A stretch of DNA of 15,941 nt from Saccoglossus kowalevskii (taxonomy: Eukaryota; Hemichordata; Enteropneusta; Harrimaniidae): NCBI RefSeq assembly GCF_000003605.2, contig NW_003109346.1, positions 1-15,941 on the forward strand, read 5' to 3'. Of the stretch, positions 15,774 through 15,941 are shown piece after piece; the stretch's first letter is position 1; the number at the start of each line of letters is the position of its first letter. Both the position numbers and the translations under genes were made by a program. Under the pieces are notes generated by a model. That model saw only the letters and a program-made list of their open reading frames with translations. It made no database searches and was not told the DNA's origin.

Positions 15774-15941
15774 TCGAGTAGGAAATATGGGTCCCCATGC
15801 ACCCTTATGATATATTTTTTTAACTTATATTTTTGGAATCGTCAGGTTGTCTAGTACACAAATTTTGATGTTCCCATTGCGAAATTTTGTCCCATGACGT
15901 CACTAAGCGGCCATTTTGGCAGCCATCTTGGATTTTTTTTA
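15771..15941. other. Unrelated AT-rich flank or other repeat
   Basis: From TAGTCGAGTAGG onward there is no similarity to the retrotransposon. The segment is AT-rich, with a T-rich stretch at 15813-15834. It contains the palindrome TGACGTCA and ends with GCCATTTTGG and GCCATCTTGG followed by a T run. The last two near-identical phrases and the abrupt junction suggest the edge of another mobile element. I see no coding frame in it. Confidence 0.6.

Overview
The window is animal-type (eukaryotic) repetitive DNA. From position 1 to 15770 it is a head-to-tail tandem array of one LTR retrotransposon family. Three consecutive copies are visible, and single shared LTRs separate them. Copy 1 enters the window inside its protease and is heavily broken (1-3792). 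LTR A follows (3793-4993). Copy 2 is nearly intact (4994-10340). LTR B follows (10341-11547). Copy 3 (11548-15770) has a broken gag/protease but an open integrase-RT frame, and is cut off inside RT. The last 171 bases (15771-15941) are unrelated AT-rich sequence, probably part of another repeat or flanking host DNA. There are no ordinary host genes, no RNA genes and no CRISPR array.

The element has Ty3/gypsy-like proteins, but the pol genes are in Ty1/copia order: Gag, protease, integrase, reverse transcriptase, RNase H. This is the hallmark of the Gmr1-like group first described from deuterostomes, named after a cod element. A deuterostome or other aquatic animal host is therefore plausible, but the sequence does not identify the species. 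LTRs of about 1.2 kb with inverted ends TGTCACA...TGTGACA, a TATA box, a primer-binding site matching the 3' end of tRNA-Leu, and a G-rich tract before the next LTR complete the element. One repeat unit (LTR plus interior) is about 6.6 kb. A full element with both LTRs (3793-11547) is 7.76 kb.

In copies 1 and 3 the region joining integrase to RT is in one frame. The ancestral element therefore probably encoded a single Gag-Pol polyprotein of about 1.7 thousand residues. Copy 2 has a 2-bp deletion there that splits it into a Gag-PR-INT frame (5171-8785) and an RT-RH frame (8763-10259).

Most notable is a 24-bp coding minisatellite between protease and integrase, giving the octapeptide NG(R/Q)SQSPD. 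It has 17, 13 and 11 full units in copies 1, 2 and 3. Every unit is Arg in copy 1 and Gln in copies 2 and 3. Other points of interest are a capsid region resembling the SCAN domain, a clean 29-bp inversion in the gag of copy 3, a hairpin abutting the primer-binding site, and the tandem single-LTR layout, which suggests unequal recombination between LTRs.
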